This document shows, in pieces, positions 7,043 through 15,454 of a stretch of DNA of 35,897 nucleotides. Origin of the DNA: Nevskia soli (lineage in GTDB: Bacteria; Acidobacteriota; Terriglobia; Bryobacterales; Bryobacteraceae); assembly GCF_903970205.1 (NCBI RefSeq), contig NZ_CAJCHS010000134.1, positions 1 to 35,897 of the forward strand. The letters are read 5' to 3'. The stretch's first letter is position 1; each line of letters opens with the position of its first letter. The notes beneath the pieces were generated by a model that was not told the origin of the DNA, searched no databases, and saw only the letters and a program-made list of their open reading frames with translations. A program made the translations under genes and the position numbers.

Positions 7043-8251
7043 GTGCGCGCAATCCCGCAAACACGCGCTCCACAGCGCGCGGGAGAGTCGGCTAACAAGT
7101 CAGTACCCGCCAGAGGCTCTGAAGCTAAGACCGAATCCACGCGGCAAGACACCCGAGAAGATACCCAAACTTCAGACACAAACACCGGTAAGTCGTCGAC
7201 GTCAGTTGCAGTTCCGCCCAAACAGCCGTTAACCCGCGCTACAACGCCGAACACTTCCGACGACAACCAGAGCGAATCGAGTGATCAACAGCCGTTTCAT
7301 GCCGCCTGGAACCACGCACTCTCGCAAGACGATATGATTGGCGTCGCGTCCCACTTATCCGGATCGCAGCAAGCTGTACAAGCGCTGAGGCTATCGAAAA
7401 GCCGCATCAATCCGGACGCGATCGCCGTGGTGCTTCCGCAGAATCCACCGGAGACTACGCCGATCAATCTCACCGTTCCCGCTCCGGCCGTGCCAACCGC
7501 CGCTCCAAGCCGAAGCGGAAGCAGCAATCCCGCGGCGTCGCCGTCAATCGAAAATCCAAACAACTCCGATGTCGAAGCGCCCGCTCCTTCAACCGATCCG
7601 CTAGCCTTCACCGCCCGCATGCGCAACTCTGAGGAACCGGCTTTCGAGGTTCCGACGGGAAAGAGTCAGATCGCCTCAATCGAATCCCAGGCAGTTGTAG
7701 TATCCGCGGAGCCGGCGGGTGATCCCAGCGCCGTCAAGCAGATCGGCCAGGCGTACCAGCAAGCCGGCGGTAGCACCGAACTCGCTCCCGCGCCCGGGCC
7801 GGCTCGTAGCGCCCCGGTACAACCGATCGAGACTCCACCCCTGGCGCCGGCGGCCTTAGCCCCCGTGAAGGATCTCGCGCTGCACCTTGGCGGCCCGCAG
7901 AATATCGAAGTCCGGGTCTCCGAAACCTCCGGCGAAATCCGCGTCGACGTGCGCACAGCAGATCCGAACCTGGCACAGGATCTTAGGGGCGGTCTTCACG
8001 AACTCGTGTCTAAGTTAGATTCCAAAGGTTTCACGACCGCTGTATCGGCGCCGTCCGAAAACACGATAACCGCCGCGCGTAGCGGCGATGCGTCACTTTC
8101 GCAAGACGATTCTTCCGGCAGCCAACACAGTGGCGCTCAGCAGGACGAGCAGCAGAAACAGCAGCAATCTCGGAATCAGGAGGCTTGGTCAAAGCGAAAT
8201 CAAGACTCGTGGTTCCGCACTTTATCGACTAATTTCCAGGAGTCCCAATAA
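7043..8251 (+). CDS. fliK: flagellar hook-length control protein FliK-like
   Basis: Exported ruler protein that sets hook length and triggers the substrate switch at FlhB. The N-terminal 270 residues are low in complexity, rich in Ser, Pro, Thr and Gln, and unconserved, as is usual for the ruler part. A compact C-terminal domain (about residues 275-350) contains APVKDLALHLGGPQNIEVRV, GEIRVDVRTADPNLAQDLRG and LHELVSKLDSKGF, matching the FliK hook-control domain. A Gln-rich tail follows. The GTG at 7043 is preferred (GGAAG 8 bases upstream, downstream of the sigma-54-type site). The GTG at 7004 would add 13 residues but has no ribosome site. The stop overlaps the flgD start (TAATG). Position next to flgD and flgE supports the call. 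Confidence 0.82.
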   Translation: MRAIPQTRAPQRAGESANKSVPARGSEAKTESTRQDTREDTQTSDTNTGKSSTSVAVPPKQPLTRATTPNTSDDNQSESSDQQPFHAAWNHALSQDDMIGVASHLSGSQQAVQALRLSKSRINPDAIAVVLPQNPPETTPINLTVPAPAVPTAAPSRSGSSNPAASPSIENPNNSDVEAPAPSTDPLAFTARMRNSEEPAFEVPTGKSQIASIESQAVVVSAEPAGDPSAVKQIGQAYQQAGGSTELAPAPGPARSAPVQPIETPPLAPAALAPVKDLALHLGGPQNIEVRVSETSGEIRVDVRTADPNLAQDLRGGLHELVSKLDSKGFTTAVSAPSENTITAARSGDASLSQDDSSGSQHSGAQQDEQQKQQQSRNQEAWSKRNQDSWFRTLSTNFQESQ

Positions 8252-8634
8252 TGCACCTCAATGCTATCAGTCTGTTCAGCACCACACCGGCTCCCGCGGT
8301 GACCACGCCAAGTACCGTCTCCACCGGCAGCACAACTTCGACGAGCACTTCGACTTCGGCCAACCCGGCCGATAGCCTTACTAATGAAGATACATTCCTG
8401 AAGCTGCTGGTTGCGCAGATTCAGAATCAGGACCCGACAAGTCCCACCGATCCCGTCCAATTCGTTGGTCAGTTGACCCAGTACAGCGAACTCGAGCAGC
8501 TAATGCAGATCAACAGCGGCATTCAGTCGATTGACGGTAGCAGCACGGCGGCATCGTCAAGTAGCGGTACGCCGTCCCCCACAACGGGAGTAACGACCGG
8601 TACTCCAACCACGCAGCCGCAATCCAACACTTAA
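8251..8634 (+). CDS. flgD: FlgD hook-capping protein, minimal N-terminal form
   Basis: Hook scaffold or cap protein needed for FlgE polymerisation. Residues 40-95 hold the conserved FlgD core: NEDTFLKLLVAQIQNQDPTS, PTDPVQFVGQLTQYSELEQL and MQINSGI. The flanks are Ser/Thr-rich linkers. At 127 residues the protein stops after a low-complexity tail, where family members of about 220-240 residues continue with a Tudor/Ig-like C-terminal half. The frame closes with a normal TAA, and flgE follows after 8 bases with its own AAGGAG ribosome site, so no frameshift is evident. The short form therefore appears genuine. Confidence 0.9.
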   Translation: MHLNAISLFSTTPAPAVTTPSTVSTGSTTSTSTSTSANPADSLTNEDTFLKLLVAQIQNQDPTSPTDPVQFVGQLTQYSELEQLMQINSGIQSIDGSSTAASSSSGTPSPTTGVTTGTPTTQPQSNT

Positions 8635-8642
8635 GGAGAAAT

Positions 8643-9914
8643 ATGTCTACTGCATTTTCAATCGCTCTGTCCGCACTTTCCGCGAATACCACGGCAGTCA
8701 ACGTCATCGCCAATAACCTGGCGAACCTGGATACGACCGGATTCAAAGAGTCCGAAGTATCCTTTCAGGAACTCGTCAACCAGGCACTCGGAACGGAACA
8801 AACGGCGCCCGGTTTCGGAGTGTCGCCCGCAACCGTCACTCAGGTCTTTAGCCAAGGCGCGATCACCAGCTCGACCGGGCCTTACGACGCGGCTATCTCG
8901 GGGAACGGTTTCTTTGTTGTGAATAATCCCGCCACAGGCCAGCAGCTCTACACTCGCGACGGCAACTTTCAGGTAACTGCAACCGGCGAGTTAGTTACCT
9001 CTTCCGGTCAGACAGTTCAAGGTTGGGCGTCGACCGGCGGCACACTGAATACTTCCGGACCCATCGGAAACATCGTCCTGCCGACCGGCGCCATACAAAG
9101 CCCCGTGGCCACTCAGAACTTTGCGGTTCCGATCAGTTTGAACGCTTCCGATGCGGTAAGCACAACAAGTCCAAACTTCTCCGTTCCCATGCAGGTTTAT
9201 GATTCGCTCGGGCAGCAGCAAGACCTGACGATCAACTTCCAGAAGACCGGGCCGGGCGCGTGGACCTACACCGTCACTGCGCCGAACTCGAGCTTGGCGA
9301 GCCCCTCTTCGCCGTCCGGAACAACCACCGTGGCTACCGGATCGCTGGCCTTCGACACGAGCGGCAATTTGATGACTCCCGCAGCTTCAGCCGGTGCGAT
9401 CCCGATCACGGTCAGCGGATTGGCCGATGGCGCGGCAAACATGAGCTTCAACTGGAATCTATACGATCCGACAACGTCCGCGCCCAGCCTCACGCAGTAC
9501 GCTGGTCAACTGGATTCGGCGGGAAACGCGGTTCAGGACGGGTCCTCGGCCAGCGGGATCACCAGCATCACGATGGGCGCCGGCGGACAAATCAACGCGC
9601 AGTATTCTAACGGGCAGAACGTGGTTGTCGCTCAACTTGCGCTGGCGGCGATTCAGAACCCCAGTTCGCTCGCCACCGCCGGCAACAATAACTTCCAGGC
9701 CAGCGCGCAGACCAGTACGCCCAGCGTCGGCCTCCCCAACACCGCGGGCCGTGGAAATGTACAGGGCGGAGCGTTGGAGTCATCTACCGTCGATATCGCG
9801 ACCGAGTTCACGAACTTAATCGTGTTCCAGCGATCCTACGAGGCGAGCGCGAAAGTCGTCACTACGGCGGATACGCTCTCCGAAGACACCATTGAACTTA
9901 TCCCCGCCTCATGA
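8643..9914 (+). CDS. flgE: flagellar hook protein FlgE
   Basis: Subunit of the hook (universal joint), 423 residues. The N-terminus FSIALSALSANTTAVNVIAN, then NLANLDTTGFKESEVSFQEL, is the axial-protein signature. It is followed by PYDAAISGNGFFVVNNP and LYTRDGNFQV. Residues 190-310 contain the hook-specific domain (VPMQVYDSLGQQQDLTINFQ). The C-terminus holds GRGNVQGGALESSTVDIATE and FTNLIVFQRSYEASAKVV. An AAGGAG ribosome site lies 5 bases upstream of the ATG. The stop overlaps the next gene by 4 bases (ATGA). Confidence 0.97.
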   Translation: MSTAFSIALSALSANTTAVNVIANNLANLDTTGFKESEVSFQELVNQALGTEQTAPGFGVSPATVTQVFSQGAITSSTGPYDAAISGNGFFVVNNPATGQQLYTRDGNFQVTATGELVTSSGQTVQGWASTGGTLNTSGPIGNIVLPTGAIQSPVATQNFAVPISLNASDAVSTTSPNFSVPMQVYDSLGQQQDLTINFQKTGPGAWTYTVTAPNSSLASPSSPSGTTTVATGSLAFDTSGNLMTPAASAGAIPITVSGLADGAANMSFNWNLYDPTTSAPSLTQYAGQLDSAGNAVQDGSSASGITSITMGAGGQINAQYSNGQNVVVAQLALAAIQNPSSLATAGNNNFQASAQTSTPSVGLPNTAGRGNVQGGALESSTVDIATEFTNLIVFQRSYEASAKVVTTADTLSEDTIELIPAS

Positions 9915-10159
9915 CGCCTCTTGAAGAAATCGGGACGCTTACCGATGTTCGCGTGGACGTATCTGTGGAATTGGATCGGCGACTTATGTCGATCCGCCAG
10001 ATACTCGCGATGCGCATCGGTAGCGTTATTGAGATGCCGCGATCCGCGGGTGAGAATATCGACGTTTACGTCAGCGATACCCTCATTGGATTTGGGGAGA
10101 TTGTCATCATTGAAAACTCACTAGGATTCCGAATCACGGACTTCCGTACTGAGGAATAA
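9911..10159 (+). CDS. fliN: flagellar motor switch protein FliN, short form (SpoA domain only)
   Basis: C-ring protein of 82 residues that binds export cargo complexes and contributes to switching. It is essentially one SpoA/FliN domain: VRVDVSVELDRRLMSIRQIL, then GSVIEMPRSAGENIDVYVSD and IGFGEIVIIENSLGFRITD. The usual N-terminal extension of FliN (total 100-140 residues) is missing. It overlaps flgE by 4 bases and is followed by fliO. A second, much longer FliN-domain protein is encoded at 17174-18070, so this locus carries two members of the family plus FliM. Confidence 0.92.
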   Translation: MTPLEEIGTLTDVRVDVSVELDRRLMSIRQILAMRIGSVIEMPRSAGENIDVYVSDTLIGFGEIVIIENSLGFRITDFRTEE

Positions 10160-10162
10160 CTC

Positions 10163-10441
10163 TTGGATAGCATGCAGCAGTTGATGATAGCCGCCGCGGT
10201 CCTGGCCGGATTAGGCGGCTCGATTTGGTTGCTGCAGCGCCGCGGTCTGGCTAGCTTCGGCGGTTTTGCTAAGTTCGGCGGTTTCGCCGTTCGGCGTCCG
10301 GAGCGCAAACTTCAGGTAATTGAAAAGCTGCAGCTTACTCCGCAGCACTCCCTTTGTCTGGTCCGGATGGAAGGGCGAACCTTGCTGATCAGTACCGCGC
10401 CGTCAAGCTGCCGTCTGCTTGAACTGGAGGACACGGTTTAA
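10163..10441 (+). CDS. fliO: flagellar export gate assembly protein FliO
   Basis: Small membrane protein of 92 residues that helps assemble the FliP/Q/R export gate. It has one N-terminal transmembrane helix (about residues 6-24), a basic Gly/Phe-rich linker, and the FliO cytoplasmic motif ERKLQVIEKLQLTPQHSLCL with VRMEGRTLLISTAPSSCRLL. The TTG start is chosen because GAGGAA lies 6 bases upstream. The ATG three codons later is too far from it. It ends one base into the fliP start (TAATG). Position directly before fliP supports the identification. Confidence 0.88.
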   Translation: MDSMQQLMIAAAVLAGLGGSIWLLQRRGLASFGGFAKFGGFAVRRPERKLQVIEKLQLTPQHSLCLVRMEGRTLLISTAPSSCRLLELEDTV

Positions 10442-11124
10442 TGCCTTTCCTCTTTGCCGCCGCGGCTGCAGGTCCCAGCATGAATGGAAAGCTCCTGAGC
10501 GAGCCGATGCAGATCATCATTCTGCTGACGCTGCTCACCCTGCTACCCGCCATCCTGATGTCGATTACACCGTTCCTGCGGATCACGATTGTCCTGCATT
10601 TTCTGCGTCAGGCTTTGGGAACCCAGAGTACCCCGTCCAATCAGGTGCTGATTGGGCTTAGTCTCTTCTTGACCGTCGTTCTGATGCAGCCCGTAGCTTC
10701 GGAGATTTACGACAAAGCCTGGACTCCCGTCGAAAAAGGCCAGATGACGATGGAACAGGGTATGACCGAGGGGTCGAAGCCGTTACGCGCCTTTCTGGTC
10801 CGCTTTGTTCGGGAGAAGGACGTGAAGCTTTTCCTCGACATCGCCCATGCACCAACTCCGCGCTCTCCGAATGACCTGGACATGAAAGTACTCATGCCGG
10901 CTTATATTCTAAGTGAGTTAAAAGCTTCCTTTCAAATCGGGGCTGTCCTATATCTGCCGTTTCTGATCATCGATGTAGTGGTTGCCTCCGTCACGCTTTC
11001 GATCGGCATGGTTCAGTTACCGCCGGCTATGATATCCGCGCCATTCAAACTACTTCTATTTGTTCTAATCGACGGCTGGAATTTGATTGTCGGGTCGCTG
11101 ATGAAAAGTCTGGTTAGTCCGTAG
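10441..11124 (+). CDS. fliP: flagellar type III export gate protein FliP
   Basis: Core of the export pore in the MS-ring, 227 residues. It shows the family signatures PFLRITIVLHFLRQALGTQS, SNQVLIGLSLFLTVVLMQP and YILSELKASFQIGAVLYLPF followed by LIIDVVVASVTLSIGMVQLP. At least four transmembrane segments are visible. The cleavable signal peptide seen in enteric FliP is replaced by a short alanine-rich N-terminus (FLFAAAAAG). It is coupled to fliO by a one-base overlap and followed by fliQ after 13 bases. Confidence 0.97.
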   Translation: MPFLFAAAAAGPSMNGKLLSEPMQIIILLTLLTLLPAILMSITPFLRITIVLHFLRQALGTQSTPSNQVLIGLSLFLTVVLMQPVASEIYDKAWTPVEKGQMTMEQGMTEGSKPLRAFLVRFVREKDVKLFLDIAHAPTPRSPNDLDMKVLMPAYILSELKASFQIGAVLYLPFLIIDVVVASVTLSIGMVQLPPAMISAPFKLLLFVLIDGWNLIVGSLMKSLVSP

Positions 11125-11137
11125 CGCAAGTAAGCTC

Positions 11138-11407
11138 ATGAGTCCCGGCTCCGTCGTCCAAATTGTTCGCGAGATGTTCATGACCGCGCTCTGGGTAAGT
11201 GCGCCGCTACTGCTCATCGGCTTCACGGCCGCGATCGTCATGAGCTTGATTCAGATTGTCACTTCAATCCAGGACTCGGCGTTCAGCGCGATTCCCCGGT
11301 TGATCGTATTCCTGGGCGCCCTGCTCCTCCTGATGCCATGGATGCTCAGCCGGATGATGACTTACGCGATTGGAATCTTCGGTGATCTCGGGCGCTATGC
11401 CCGTTAG
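11138..11407 (+). CDS. fliQ: flagellar type III export gate protein FliQ
   Basis: Export-gate subunit of 89 residues with two transmembrane helices (about residues 15-40 and 50-75). Conserved text includes LLIGFTAAIVMSLIQIVTSI followed by QDSAFSAIPRLIVFLGALLL, typical of FliQ (where TQIQEQTLSFIPK-like sequence is usual). The 3' end overlaps the fliR start by 11 bases, as expected in a compact fliOPQR cassette. Confidence 0.95.
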   Translation: MSPGSVVQIVREMFMTALWVSAPLLLIGFTAAIVMSLIQIVTSIQDSAFSAIPRLIVFLGALLLLMPWMLSRMMTYAIGIFGDLGRYAR

Positions 11408-12182
11408 CTCACTTATCACCGAAGGGACGCTCTACGCATTCTTATTGGTGCTCGCGCGCGTGGGGGGCGCCTTTGTGCTGGTCCCTTTGCCCGGCATTCA
11501 GGCCGGCACCGAGATCGCACGGATCGTCGGCGCGATCGCCATAACGATCACGCTCATGCCGTTATGGCCGCACTTCGACGCGATGCCGGCCAGTGTGGTC
11601 ACGCTGCTGGTCGCCGTTCTCGGAGAAGCTGTTTTCGGGCTTTCGATCGGACTTGCGGTAGCGCTGTTGAATGAAATGCTGCGCATGGGCGGCCAGATTC
11701 TTTCGCAACAAGCCGGTTTCGGGTTCGCCTCCAGCATCGACCCGATGACCGCGGCCGACGCGGGTTTGCTGGTCGTAATCGCTCAACTCGTCGGTAGTTT
11801 ACTCTTTCTGGCGCTGGGCTTACATCGCGAGGTGATCCGCATATTCGCTTTGAGCCTGACCGCGCAGCCGCCCGGTTCCTTTCACGCTGATCCACACCTG
11901 GCCGAAGCTTTCTTCCGCTTTGCCTCCGACATCTTCTCGATCGGTCTAAGGCTATCGCTTCCCGCGATCGCCCTGCTCGGGTTGGTCGATCTGTCGCTTG
12001 CCCTGCTGGGCCGCATCAACGCGCAGCTACAACTGATCCATCTCTCATTTCCGTTGAAGATGCTTACAGCCATGCTGCTGATCGCCCTCCTGGCCGGAAT
12101 GTATCCGCGCGTCATGAGCTCTGAATCCGGCATGATGCTGCAAATCGCGAACCACGCGGCCACTTACAAAAATGGCCGGTGA
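11397..12182 (+). CDS. fliR: flagellar type III export gate protein FliR
   Basis: Multi-pass export-gate protein of 261 residues that completes the FliPQR pore. Seen are an N-terminal helix with LARVGGAFVLVPLPGIQAGT, then GEAVFGLSIGLAVALLNEML, and the hallmark GGQILSQQAGFGFASSIDP. Six or more hydrophobic segments are present. The ATG at 11397 (MPVSSL) is preferred to one at 11370, because the latter would add nine residues buried in fliQ and is not needed for the family N-terminus. It overlaps flhB by 11 bases. Confidence 0.95.
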   Translation: MPVSSLITEGTLYAFLLVLARVGGAFVLVPLPGIQAGTEIARIVGAIAITITLMPLWPHFDAMPASVVTLLVAVLGEAVFGLSIGLAVALLNEMLRMGGQILSQQAGFGFASSIDPMTAADAGLLVVIAQLVGSLLFLALGLHREVIRIFALSLTAQPPGSFHADPHLAEAFFRFASDIFSIGLRLSLPAIALLGLVDLSLALLGRINAQLQLIHLSFPLKMLTAMLLIALLAGMYPRVMSSESGMMLQIANHAATYKNGR

Positions 12183-13248
12183 CAAGAGCCAAAAGACAGA
12201 AAAAGCTACTCCCCACCAGCTAAAAAAGGCGCGGGAAGAGGGCCGCTTTCCGTCGGCGAAAGATTTCGTCGCGGCCATGCAGTTCACAGCGTTCGTCTTC
12301 TGGATCGATAACTACGGTTCGGACTGGATTGAGCAATTACGTATCGCGTTTCGAATCGTGATCACAGGTGCGTTTCACCGCGACATAACGGCAGCCGCGC
12401 TGCTACCTATGCTCCTCGAGGTAACCAGCCGCTGTTTCCGCCCTCTAGGTTCACTGGCAGCCGTACTGCTAGGTATTACTTTCGCCTTCCAATTGCTTGT
12501 TACCGGTTTCGGCCTCAGTCTAAAGAACCTCAAGCCTAGTTTTCAGCGGCTGAATCCGGCGAATAAGTGGAAACAGATCAAGCGTCAGAATCTGCCCTCT
12601 TTTGTTCAGGCGCTCTTTCTCTTGCCGGTCTTCGGCTATACGGTCTACGCCATCGTGAGCGGCCATCTCAACGAATACTTCAGCCTGCCGGCCCAAAACC
12701 TTTCAGTCGCGATCCACGTCATGACCGGGTCGTTTATGAATCTGTTCTGGAAGGCATCGGGCGCTTTCATCGTATTCGGTCTGGTGAATCTTCTGCGGCA
12801 ACGCCGCGAGTTCTCAGGCGATATGAAGATGAGTAAGCAGGACATCAAGGACGAATCGAAACAGAACGACGGCAATCCGCAGATCAAGTCTCGTGTACGC
12901 CGCCTGCAGCGCGATCTTCGCCGCCGCAACATGATGAAGGATGTCCCGAAAGCTACGGCCGTTATCGTCAATCCAACGCACTACGCCGTCGCCATTCGTT
13001 ACAAGATGTCCTCCATGGCCGCGCCTACCGTCCTGGCCAAAGGTAAAAATTATCTGGCCCTTCGCATCCGCCAGCTTGCCAATGACCATCAGATCCCGAT
13101 TATCGAGAATGCACCGCTCGCCCAGGCACTGTATAAATCGGCGGACGTCGGTCAGGAAATACCTTCGCACCTTTTCAAGGCTGTCGCCGAAGTTCTCGCT
13201 TACATATACCGCTTGATGAAAGGACGGCTTCCGGGCCAGGACGATTAG
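12172..13248 (+). CDS. flhB: flagellar export switch protein FlhB
   Basis: Membrane protein of 358 residues that controls the hook-to-filament switch in export specificity together with FliK. The N-terminus DKSQKTEKATPHQLKKARE, followed by EGRFPSAKDF, is classic FlhB. Four transmembrane segments follow, then the cytoplasmic domain beginning KQDIKDESKQNDGNPQIKSR. The autocleavage motif NPTH is intact, with the Asn at residue 267. The C-terminus contains NAPLAQALYKSADVGQEIP. It overlaps fliR by 11 bases. A large palindrome separates it from flhA. Confidence 0.97.
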   Translation: MAGDKSQKTEKATPHQLKKAREEGRFPSAKDFVAAMQFTAFVFWIDNYGSDWIEQLRIAFRIVITGAFHRDITAAALLPMLLEVTSRCFRPLGSLAAVLLGITFAFQLLVTGFGLSLKNLKPSFQRLNPANKWKQIKRQNLPSFVQALFLLPVFGYTVYAIVSGHLNEYFSLPAQNLSVAIHVMTGSFMNLFWKASGAFIVFGLVNLLRQRREFSGDMKMSKQDIKDESKQNDGNPQIKSRVRRLQRDLRRRNMMKDVPKATAVIVNPTHYAVAIRYKMSSMAAPTVLAKGKNYLALRIRQLANDHQIPIIENAPLAQALYKSADVGQEIPSHLFKAVAEVLAYIYRLMKGRLPGQDD

Positions 13249-13254
13249 TAGCGC

Positions 13255-13345
13255 GTGGTAGTAACCGCTCCCTTACGGTCGCGGCTCAGTAGACTCGGTA
13301 CGGTACGTTACTGAGCCGCGACGGCTACGGAGCGGTTACTACCAC
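13255..13345. repeat. long interrupted palindrome (REP-like pair) between flhB and flhA
   Basis: The outer arms 13255-13271 and 13329-13345 are 17 bases and perfectly complementary. After a 6-base mismatched bulge, the inner arms 13278-13291 and 13309-13322 give another 14 perfect pairs around a 17-base loop. The two halves are diverged inverted copies of one unit containing ACTGAGCCGCGAC and GGAGCGGTTACTACCAC. A related partial copy sits at 35650-35675. The element fills the only sizeable gap in a very tight operon. It could act as an mRNA-stabilising hairpin, as an attenuator, or simply as a dispersed repeat insertion. Confidence 0.9.
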
Positions 13346-13367
13346 GGTCTATTAGTTCCAACTTAGT

Positions 13368-15452
13368 ATGTCAACAGCCAAAGCTATCGCCGCTCCGTCC
13401 GTTCCGCGCCTGCCGTTTTCGCTCAAGGGTCTCAGTGACGTCGCGGTTCCGATTGCCGTTCTGCTGATCGTAGTCGCGCTCATTTCGCCTCTTCCGTCCT
13501 TCCTCCTCGACCTGTTGATCGTCACCGACATTATGATGTCGGTTATCGTCATGATGGTCGCGATGTATATCACGCGTCCGGTGGAGTTCAGCGTATTCCC
13601 AACCACCCTGCTCCTATTAACACTCTTCCGGCTAGCCCTTAATATATCCTCCTCGCGTCTCATTCTGCTCAATGGCAACACGGGAACAGCCGCGGCCGGC
13701 GATGTTATCCAGGCATTCGGGAACTTCGTTGTCGGCGGGAACTACATCATCGGCACCGTAATCTTCCTGGTGTTAATCGCCATTCAATACGTAGTCATCA
13801 ACCACGGCGCCGTTCGCATTTCCGAAGTCACCGCCCGTTTCACGTTGGATGCGATGCCCGGTAAGCAAATGTCGATCGACTCCGATCTGAACTCCGGTTT
13901 AATCGACGAAAACGAAGCGCGCCGCCGGCGCAAGAGCCTATCGGCGGAAGCTGAATTTTATGGCGCCATGGACGGGGCCTCGCGATTCACCCAACGCGAT
14001 GCCATCGCGAGCATCCTGATCACCGGCATCAACATCGTCGCCGGGTTGCTGATCGGCGTATTTCAGCACGGCGCTGATCTGATGCGCGCCATCCAGACCT
14101 ACACCGTTCTCACCATCGGCGATGGATTAGTTACCGTAATCCCCGCCCTCATGATCTCTATTTCCGGAGGTCTGATTATCACGCGCGCGAGCTCGGAAGC
14201 GCGGCTCGGACCCGAAATTCAAAAGCAGATATTCAGCGCGCCGCAGCCGTTGTTTCTATCCAGCGGTGTCCTGATTCTTCTCGCCGCCTTTCCCGGTTTG
14301 CCGAAGATTCCCTTTCTCGTTCTTGGAGTCGGGTTGGGAACCATCGCGTGGCGCATGCGCGAAAAGGACGCCGCAACCGAAAAAGACAAAGCTCCGGAAG
14401 GGGTTAAAGAAGCCGCGGCGGCGAAAGACAGTGTGGAAGAACTTCTCAAAATCGAGCCTTTGGCAGTCGGCGTCGGGATCGGTCTGGTCAACTTCGTCGA
14501 AGGCGGCGCAAACTCGCCGCTGTTACGGCGGATTTCGGCGATCCGTAAGCAACTGGCAAAGGACCTCGGTTACGTACTGCCGCCGGTTCGCGTCACCGAT
14601 AACCTGGCGCTGAAAGCGCGCGAATATTCGATCTCGCTAAAAGGATCGGAAATCGGCCGCTACGAAATGCCGGCGGGCTGCGAACTGGCCATTCCGGTGG
14701 GCGGCACGCAGAAAGCCATCGAAGGCCAAAAGACACTGGAGCCGGCGTTCCGCATGCCCGCGGTGTGGGTCCCCAGCAGCCGCGCGGAACAGGCCCGCTC
14801 GCAAGGCTACACCGTTGTCGATCCGGTGAGCGTACTCGGAACGCACTTGGCGGAGACCATCCGCCGGCACGCCTATGAGCTGTTCTCGCGTCAGGAAGCC
14901 AAGAAACTGATGGACCGCGTCGCCGTCGATAACCCGCGCGTGGTGGAAGACCTGGTTCCGAAGCTGCTGCCGCTGGCCGGCGTACAGCGAGTTTTGCAAA
15001 ACCTGCTGCGCGAGCGCGTCTCGATTCGGGACGCTGTCTCCATACTCGAAGCCCTCGGCGAAGCAGCCGGAACGACGCGCAATCCGGTATTGCTTACCGA
15101 ATATGTCCGGCAAACGGTCCGGCGTCAGCTTGCCGCGCCGTACCTCAACACCAACGGCGATCTCCCGGCCTGGTTCCTCGATCCTTCGCTGGAGCACCTC
15201 GTAGAGGCCGCGGTGGAGCATGGCGAAACCAACAGTCACATTAACCTGGCTCCGCAAGCCGTTCGTGATCTCGTGGCACGCGTCACGCGCGCCGTCGGCA
15301 ATCCCGAAGTCCCGACCGCCGTGATCTCAAGTTCGGGATCGCGCTACTTCTTGCGGCAGCTCGTGGAACTGTCGGTCTGGAACCTCTTTTTCCTTTCCCA
15401 CAATGAGATTCCTCCCGGCGTGCGGGTACAGTCTCTGGGAGTGATCGGCTAG
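13368..15452 (+). CDS. flhA: flagellar export gate protein FlhA
   Basis: Largest export-gate component, 694 residues, the docking platform for chaperone-cargo complexes and the proton-driven part of the exporter. The N-terminal half has about eight transmembrane segments with the FHIPEP-family signature RLALNISSSRLILLNG and the cytoplasmic loop AMPGKQMSIDSDLNSGLID. The C-terminal half (from about residue 345) is the soluble cargo-binding domain, including AVDNPRVVEDLVPKLLPLAG, VQRVLQNLLRERVSIRDAVS and ILEALGEAA. The length is normal. flhF follows after 2 bases. No clear ribosome site is visible at the ATG, which lies just after the palindrome. Confidence 0.97.
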   Translation: MSTAKAIAAPSVPRLPFSLKGLSDVAVPIAVLLIVVALISPLPSFLLDLLIVTDIMMSVIVMMVAMYITRPVEFSVFPTTLLLLTLFRLALNISSSRLILLNGNTGTAAAGDVIQAFGNFVVGGNYIIGTVIFLVLIAIQYVVINHGAVRISEVTARFTLDAMPGKQMSIDSDLNSGLIDENEARRRRKSLSAEAEFYGAMDGASRFTQRDAIASILITGINIVAGLLIGVFQHGADLMRAIQTYTVLTIGDGLVTVIPALMISISGGLIITRASSEARLGPEIQKQIFSAPQPLFLSSGVLILLAAFPGLPKIPFLVLGVGLGTIAWRMREKDAATEKDKAPEGVKEAAAAKDSVEELLKIEPLAVGVGIGLVNFVEGGANSPLLRRISAIRKQLAKDLGYVLPPVRVTDNLALKAREYSISLKGSEIGRYEMPAGCELAIPVGGTQKAIEGQKTLEPAFRMPAVWVPSSRAEQARSQGYTVVDPVSVLGTHLAETIRRHAYELFSRQEAKKLMDRVAVDNPRVVEDLVPKLLPLAGVQRVLQNLLRERVSIRDAVSILEALGEAAGTTRNPVLLTEYVRQTVRRQLAAPYLNTNGDLPAWFLDPSLEHLVEAAVEHGETNSHINLAPQAVRDLVARVTRAVGNPEVPTAVISSSGSRYFLRQLVELSVWNLFFLSHNEIPPGVRVQSLGVIG

Positions 15453-15454
15453 CC

